This document shows, piece by piece, positions 35,418 through 39,555 of a stretch of 39,555 nucleotides of DNA. Source of the DNA: Crenobacter oryzisoli (GTDB lineage: Bacteria; Pseudomonadota; Gammaproteobacteria; Burkholderiales; Chromobacteriaceae). The translations under genes were made by a program, and so were the position numbers. Where the stretch lies: the NCBI RefSeq assembly GCF_030385785.1, contig NZ_JAUEDK010000039.1, forward strand, positions 1-39,555, written 5' to 3'. The notes under the pieces are model-generated. The model did no database searches and was not told the DNA's origin. It saw only the letters and a program-made list of their open reading frames with translations. How positions within the stretch are numbered: the first letter of the stretch is position 1; the number at the start of each line of letters is the position of its first letter.

Positions 35418-36164
35418 ATGGGCATGGATGCCACCACCTTCATCCTGGAAATCGTCAATTTCCTGGTTCTTCTGTGGCTAATGACGCGCTTCTTGTACCG
35501 GCCACTGCAGGCAGCCATCGCCAAGCGGCAGCAGCAAGATGCCGAGGCGCGCCAGTCGTTGCAAGCCGCACGCGCCGAACTTGAAGCACAGCGGGCCCAA
35601 TTGGCTGCGCAGCAAGCCGACCAGGAAGGCCTACGCGACGCCGCGCACCGACAGCTGGCAGTCGAAATCGAGGCCGAGCGCACGCGCCAGCTGGCCAAGC
35701 TGGATGTCGAGCTGGATGCCGAACGCGCCAGGGCTGAGGCGCGCCTGGCGGCTCGTCTGGCACAGCAAGCTCAGCAACAGGACGTGGCGGCGGCACAGCG
35801 CGCCCAAACTTTTCTGCGCGGCTATCTAGAGCGGTTGGCCGGGCCGGAACTCGAGCAGGCCATCATCAGGTTGTTCCTGGCAGACCTGGCTGCGCTGCCG
35901 GAGGAACGTCGCAGTCAGTTGCTGGGCAGCGCTGCCGCCGTAATCGAGGTAACGAGTGCATACGAGACCGCTGAGCCACTGCGCCGTGAAGTCGAAACCG
36001 CCCTCACTGTGCAGCTCGGCACCGCATCGGGGTTTCGTTGGCAGCAAGAGCCGGCACTTATCGCCGGCTTGGCCGTTCGGCTCAATGGACATTTGCTGGA
36101 AGCGAGCCTAGCCAAATCACTCGAGGCGTTTCACACCTCATCACTCGCGCCGAACCAGGTGTAG
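35418..36164 (+). CDS. atpF: N-type ATPase subunit b with delta-like C-terminal domain
   Basis: With the ATG at 35418 (GGAG seven bases upstream) the protein has 248 residues. One membrane helix ([20 protein letters not shown]) leads into a long Ala/Gln/Glu/Arg coiled coil (about 30-130). A globular tail (about 130-245: [49 protein letters not shown]-like [20 protein letters not shown]) resembles the C-terminal part of subunit delta. N-ATPase operons lack atpH, and the extended b takes that role. The GTG at 35412 is an alternative start. Confidence 0.9.
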   Translation: MGMDATTFILEIVNFLVLLWLMTRFLYRPLQAAIAKRQQQDAEARQSLQAARAELEAQRAQLAAQQADQEGLRDAAHRQLAVEIEAERTRQLAKLDVELDAERARAEARLAARLAQQAQQQDVAAAQRAQTFLRGYLERLAGPELEQAIIRLFLADLAALPEERRSQLLGSAAAVIEVTSAYETAEPLRREVETALTVQLGTASGFRWQQEPALIAGLAVRLNGHLLEASLAKSLEAFHTSSLAPNQV

Positions 36165-36169
36165 ACCGG

Positions 36170-37597
36170 ATGAACACCGTGACGCCAGCCATTGGCCTTA
36201 CCATTGAGGAGCGCGGCGAGATTCTCGGTATTGCTGATGGCATCGCATGGATTTCCGGTCTGCCCTCGGCGCAGCGCGGCGAGCTGCTTGACCTCGAAGA
36301 CGGCAGCTACGCGCTGGCCGACCAGCTCGACGAGAAGCTGATCGGCGCCATCCTGCTCCACCCATCGCGCAGCATTGCTGCCGGCACGGGTGTGCGCCGA
36401 TCAGGCCGCAGGCTAACCATCCCCGGCGGCGACACGCTGCTGGGCCGCGTGGTCGACCCTCTCGGCCGCCCGCTGGACGGCTTGCCGGCCCCGCAGCGTA
36501 CCACGCCGTTCCCTCTCGAAGCGCCTTCCCCGTCAATCACCGCTCGAACCGTTGTCAGCCGCCCGCTTTACAGCGGCAATACTATTATTGATACCTTACT
36601 ACCGATCGGGCGTGGGCAGCGTCAGCTGATCATCGGCGACGACGGTACCGGCAAGAGCGCATTGGCGCTCGACGCCGTGATCCACCAAATTGGCCAAAAC
36701 GTGCGCTGCGTCTATGTATTGATCGGTCAGCGCCGCGCCGCCGCCATAGAGGTGATCGACCTGCTCACGCAATCGGGCGCACTCGCCCACACCACCGTGG
36801 TGGTGGCCGAAGCCAGCGCGCTGCCGGGCATCCAGTACCTAGCGCCGTTCGCCGGCTGCGCACTGGCGGAAGGATGGATGCGCGCAGGCCACGACGTGCT
36901 GATCGTGTTCGACGATCTTGGTCAACACGCGCAGGCCTACCGCGAGCTGTCGCTGCTACTGCGCCGCCCGCCCGGGCGTGAGGCCTATCCAGGTGACATT
37001 TTCTACCTGCACTCTCGCCTGCTTGAACGCGCCACTGCCTTGGCTCCCGAGCACGGTGGCGGCAGCCTGACCGCACTGCCGATCGTGCCCACCCAGTTGG
37101 GAGAACTGGCGGCCTATATCCCGACTAACCTGATTTCGATCACCGACGGCCAGATCTACCTGAGCCACCCCCTGTTCGCTGCAGGCATTCTGCCCGCCAT
37201 CGACATCGGCCGTTCGGTGTCGCGCATCGGCGGCAAAGCGCAAGACCGGCCGATCGCACGCGAAGCCGGCCGGCTACGGCTCGACTACCTGCAGTTTCTT
37301 GAACTGGAAATGTTCACCCGCTTCGGGACGCGGCTGGAACCTGGCATGTCTGAGCGAGTGGCGCGCGGACATCTGCTGCGCGAACTGTTTCGGCAAGGCC
37401 GACTGGAACCGCGCCCAATTACCTACCAGATGGCCTGGCTCATCGCGCTTAACCAGGGCTGGTTGGATGGTCTGGATGCCAATGCATTAGTACCACTGCT
37501 CGCACAGCTTGCCCGGCACACCGCCAGCGCACCAATACTGACCGCACCGCGCGAACAGTGGATTGCAGCCGTGTCCGGCTGGCTGGGTCGCTCATGA
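36170..37597 (+). CDS. atpA: N-type ATPase subunit alpha
   Basis: The 475-residue non-catalytic head subunit begins [20 protein letters not shown]; the longer open frame upstream lies in atpF and is rejected. The P-loop reads GDDGTGKS (156-163), where common alpha has GDRQTGKT, so the Arg and the final Thr differ. The arginine finger is kept ([11 protein letters not shown]), as is [20 protein letters not shown]. It lacks the long C-terminal part of housekeeping alpha (about 513 residues). It ends in an ATGA overlap with gamma. Confidence 0.92.
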   Translation: MNTVTPAIGLTIEERGEILGIADGIAWISGLPSAQRGELLDLEDGSYALADQLDEKLIGAILLHPSRSIAAGTGVRRSGRRLTIPGGDTLLGRVVDPLGRPLDGLPAPQRTTPFPLEAPSPSITARTVVSRPLYSGNTIIDTLLPIGRGQRQLIIGDDGTGKSALALDAVIHQIGQNVRCVYVLIGQRRAAAIEVIDLLTQSGALAHTTVVVAEASALPGIQYLAPFAGCALAEGWMRAGHDVLIVFDDLGQHAQAYRELSLLLRRPPGREAYPGDIFYLHSRLLERATALAPEHGGGSLTALPIVPTQLGELAAYIPTNLISITDGQIYLSHPLFAAGILPAIDIGRSVSRIGGKAQDRPIAREAGRLRLDYLQFLELEMFTRFGTRLEPGMSERVARGHLLRELFRQGRLEPRPITYQMAWLIALNQGWLDGLDANALVPLLAQLARHTASAPILTAPREQWIAAVSGWLGRS

Positions 37598-38427
37598 GCT
37601 GCACCGCCCTGCGCGAGCACCTACGCCTGCTCGCCGACCTGTCCAAGATCGTCAGCGCCATGCGCAACCTCGCTTACGCCGAGCTACAGCGGCTCAACCG
37701 CATGGTGGCGGTGCAAGCGCATACGGAACAGGTGGTATTGCAAGCCTTGGCGGATAGCAGGGCTGGGCAACTGGCCGGCTCTGGACAGGCGTATTGGCTG
37801 GTGATCGGGGCGGAACGTGGCTTCTGCGGAGGCTTCAATGAAAACCTGCTGAACGCCTTGCCGGTGCTGAACATGAACCACCCCAATACGGTCTGGTTCG
37901 CGTCCGGCGAGCGTCTGTGCCAGCGCTTGTCGCCCTTGCTTCCCCCGTTCGAGGCACTCTCTGGTTGTAACTCGGCAGAAGAAGCCTCCGAATCTGTAGA
38001 TGTCTGGCTCGATACACTGTGGCCACGATGGATCACCACTGGGGGCGGCGCAGAACTCTTTGTGCTGCACCACGCTGAACATGGCTTGTGCGAACGCCGT
38101 CTGCTGCCACTGCCGGTACTGCCCGCCCCTTCGCCAGGGGCGGAACCACTACGTACGCTACCGAATGCAGTGCTGCTGCCCAAACTACAGGCCGAGTGGC
38201 TACGCGTTGGCCTTTTGGGGGCACTGTACCAGTCGCTCCTGCATGAAAACCGCTGGCGACTGGCACAGATGCAACGCGCCCAAGATCATTTGGATGAGGC
38301 TAACAGTCGCCTGATGCGCGCCTACTTCCGCCAGCGCCAAGCCGACATCACCGGAGAGCTGGAAACGCTGATGTCGTCGCTTGATGTTACAGCCACTGAT
38401 CGGTCCGGCTTGAGAGGGGAAGAATGA
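37594..38427 (+). CDS. atpG: N-type ATPase subunit gamma
   Basis: The 277-residue central shaft protein starts [20 protein letters not shown] within the alpha stop. The N-terminal helix ([20 protein letters not shown]) and the C-terminal helix ([20 protein letters not shown] then [18 protein letters not shown]) form the coiled shaft. [17 protein letters not shown] is the conserved Rossmann-like strand (family form GLCGGFN). It is the last gene of the operon. A degraded IS3 sequence begins within about 50 bases after the stop, so the original terminator is probably lost. Confidence 0.9.
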   Translation: MSCTALREHLRLLADLSKIVSAMRNLAYAELQRLNRMVAVQAHTEQVVLQALADSRAGQLAGSGQAYWLVIGAERGFCGGFNENLLNALPVLNMNHPNTVWFASGERLCQRLSPLLPPFEALSGCNSAEEASESVDVWLDTLWPRWITTGGGAELFVLHHAEHGLCERRLLPLPVLPAPSPGAEPLRTLPNAVLLPKLQAEWLRVGLLGALYQSLLHENRWRLAQMQRAQDHLDEANSRLMRAYFRQRQADITGELETLMSSLDVTATDRSGLRGEE

Positions 38428-38469
38428 CATCACTGGTCTGTGAGCTTGGGCGTGGATTTCGGATACCAA

Positions 38470-38800
38470 GCGTAGTCAGATATTCCCAGCAATCCTTGTG
38501 CTGTGTGCTGTCGGTCAGCACCAGTGGTTTTGCCGACTGGAAGGCAGGCGGCGGAACGGCACAATGGTTGTCGGATGCCCAGCTATTGGGGCTGATTCGA
38601 AGCGTCCATGCCGAATTCAACGGTGCCTATGTCTCGCCCAGAATTTACCAAGAGCTCAAGTTTCGTGGGCTCCCAGTGAGCAAGGCACGGATTCGACGTC
38701 TGATGTAGCGGCACGGCATTCGTGCCCGCGCAAGCGACGCGACAAGGTCACCACCGACAGCAAGCATGCGCTGGCCGAATTTCAGGCTCCATTGTCGGGG
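38470..38800 (+). pseudogene. IS3-family OrfB relic
   Basis: The frame reads LCCVLSVSTSGFADWKAGGG, SDAQLLGLIRSVHAEFNGAY and VSPRIYQELKFRGLPVSKAR, the N-terminal HTH and linker of IS3-family OrfB. A stop follows RIRRLM. The continuation RHGIRAR and DKVTTDSKHALAEFQAPL is broken across frames. The DDE catalytic core is missing. A relic of the matching OrfA lies at the other side of the window (3600-3913, opposite strand). Confidence 0.75.
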
Positions 38801-38810
38801 TCTCGTTGCT

Positions 38811-38944
38811 GACTAGGATACCCGTGGGGCCATCAACTCTTCGATGTCACGGAAGCTCAGAGTAAATCGGAAGTACAGTCAGACAGCATGGCAGATGATT
38901 TCGGCCGGGTATCGGTGTCGCCGGTAGTTTGGACGGGAGTTCAT
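38811..38944 (-). pseudogene. IS6-family transposase N-terminal relic
   Basis: On the minus strand a frame starts MNSRPNYRRHRYPAEIICHA and continues LYFRFTLSFRDIEELMAPRG. This matches the IS6 pattern FxRxxFPPEIIxxAVWLYxRFxLSLRDVEE. The Trp codon of AVW is TGA, and a frameshift precedes ILVSNE. It differs clearly from the relics at 3340 and 6660, so it comes from another IS6 element. It abuts the IS3 OrfB relic. Confidence 0.65.
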
Positions 38945-39224
38945 GCCAAAACTCTACCGGAACCGCTGCTGGCGTTATGTTGTAAATGCCTGCCCGTACA
39001 TCCACTGACCGCATATCAGGATGGTGGTCTCGTTCATGCGCCAGCTTGTTCCCACGGGCGCTTGCTACGACGACACGTCTTGCTGCGACACATCCGATCA
39101 GAGTTTTCCTGTGCTATTTTGACAAAATGCTATGCGCAAGCGTTTTTTAGCTGGCTCACTGCAGGCAAAGTACATTCCAAGACGGGACTGGCTTGTCATC
39201 CATATGTTCAGTGAAGCGACACTT
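38945..39224. other. Non-coding spacer before the IS607 end
   Basis: I see no gene or repeat here. The frame through it has no recognisable features. It is the flank of the IS607 copy and differs completely from the sequence at 332 onward. Confidence 0.4.
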
Positions 39225-39242
39225 GGAGCTAACAACTGTTAC

Positions 39243-39287
39243 TTGAAACTTGCTCATAGTTGTTTATAACTGCTCACTATGAGCAAG
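39243..39287 (+). promoter_or_regulatory. IS607 tnpA promoter with overlapping operator
   Basis: TTGAAA (39243-39248), a 16-base spacer and TATAAC (39265-39270) form a good sigma70-type promoter. The predicted start of transcription (about 39277) is only about two bases before the ATG at 39279, so the message would be leaderless or nearly so. A perfect 12-base inverted repeat, CTTGCTCATAGT (39249-39260) and ACTATGAGCAAG (39276-39287), covers the spacer and the start codon and is a likely autoregulatory binding site. Confidence 0.6.
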
Positions 39288-39555
39288 CAATATCGAATCA
39301 ATGAGTTCGCCAAGCGCATCGGTCGAGCGACCAGTACGGTTCGCCGCTGGGAACGAGAAGGCAAACTGACGGCTAAACGGATGCCGTCGGGACACCGTTA
39401 TTTTGACGAGTCGGATGTTCGCACCATACTAGGTGGTGCACCGGAACGTCGGCTGACGGTGGTGTATTGCCGGGTGTCCCGCGCCGGTCAAAAGGATGAT
39501 CTGGAATCTCAGATCAAGGCGATGGAAGCGTATTGTCTGGCCGGGGCCATTGCTG
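39279..39555 (+). CDS. tnpA: IS607-family serine recombinase (TnpA), N-terminal part, runs off window
   Basis: The 92 visible residues are identical to those of the left copy (1-277, opposite strand): a MerR-like HTH, then the catalytic Ser motif YCRVSRAGQKDD. Both copies point outward. The exact identity of the coding part, with changes only upstream, shows that they are recent copies of one element or one repeat used at both ends of an assembled contig. There is no Shine-Dalgarno sequence, consistent with the near-leaderless promoter. Confidence 0.9.
   Translation, partial: MSKQYRINEFAKRIGRATSTVRRWEREGKLTAKRMPSGHRYFDESDVRTILGGAPERRLTVVYCRVSRAGQKDDLESQIKAMEAYCLAGAIA

Larger units (their letters stand above)
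39225..39555 (+). repeat. Right copy of 331-bp terminal inverted repeat (IS607-type end)
   Basis: This is the reverse complement of 1-331 with two differences. The element starts at GGAGCTAACAACTG (39225) and runs off the window. It keeps an intact dyad over its promoter, which the left copy has lost in part. Confidence 0.85.

Overview
This window is an accessory-type stretch of a Gram-negative, probably beta- or gammaproteobacterial, genome. The hydroxyproline genes look Pseudomonas-like, while the N-type ATPase, HflX and DEAD-box helicase are widespread in both classes, so I do not assign a genus. Intact gene blocks with different base composition are separated by decayed insertion sequences. 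No tRNA, rRNA or CRISPR array is visible. Both ends are the same 331-base IS607-type sequence in opposite orientation, each copy running off the window inside its recombinase gene. The piece therefore looks like a contig that stops in a repeated IS.

Layout, left to right. (1) 1-331: outward-facing IS607 recombinase end. (2) 332-1198: gene-poor relic zone. (3) 1199-3219: an MFS exporter divergent from its TetR-type regulator. (4) 3340-7665: a c-di-GMP phosphodiesterase gene with four CBS domains, a PAS, a GGDEF and an EAL domain, flanked by direct relics of an IS6-family element, with IS3 and IS5 relics nearby. (5) 7739-16044: an M24 peptidase, a truncated cupin gene and a trans-4-hydroxyproline catabolic cluster (epimerase, D-hydroxyproline oxidase, deaminase, 2-oxoglutarate semialdehyde dehydrogenase, a broken Ldh-family reductase) with a divergent PAS-AraC regulator. 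(6) 16187-17576: a complete IS4-family element with target duplication, sitting in the loop of a transcription terminator. (7) 17611-21004: an unrecognised 123-residue protein, a CBS-pair protein, a small ORF ending at a good terminator, and IS5/ATPase relics. (8) 21274-27450: a DUF6356 protein, an Lrp-type regulator, a complete polar amino acid ABC transporter and a cystathionine beta-lyase-type enzyme. (9) 27937-29280: fused IS630 and IS5 relics. (10) 29389-32288: hflX divergent from a DEAD-box helicase. (11) 32383-38427: an eight-gene N-type ATPase operon (atpD-C-Q-B-E-F-A-G). (12) 38470-39555: IS3 and IS6 relics and the second IS607 end.

How the genes work together. The hydroxyproline enzymes form an almost full route from trans-4-hydroxy-L-proline to 2-oxoglutarate. 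The adjacent M24 peptidase could supply imino acids from X-Pro or X-Hyp peptides, which is inference. The Lrp/ABC/lyase group looks like a module for uptake and beta-elimination of a sulfur amino acid. The N-ATPase is an auxiliary rotary pump; it lacks atpR and has Met where Na+-type c subunits carry a first-helix Gln or Glu. The strongest leads for follow-up are this unusual rotor and operon, the IS4 insertion in a terminator loop, the near-leaderless IS607 promoter with a built-in operator, and the IS6-flanked CBS-PAS-EAL gene. I did not find a convincing wholly new system.
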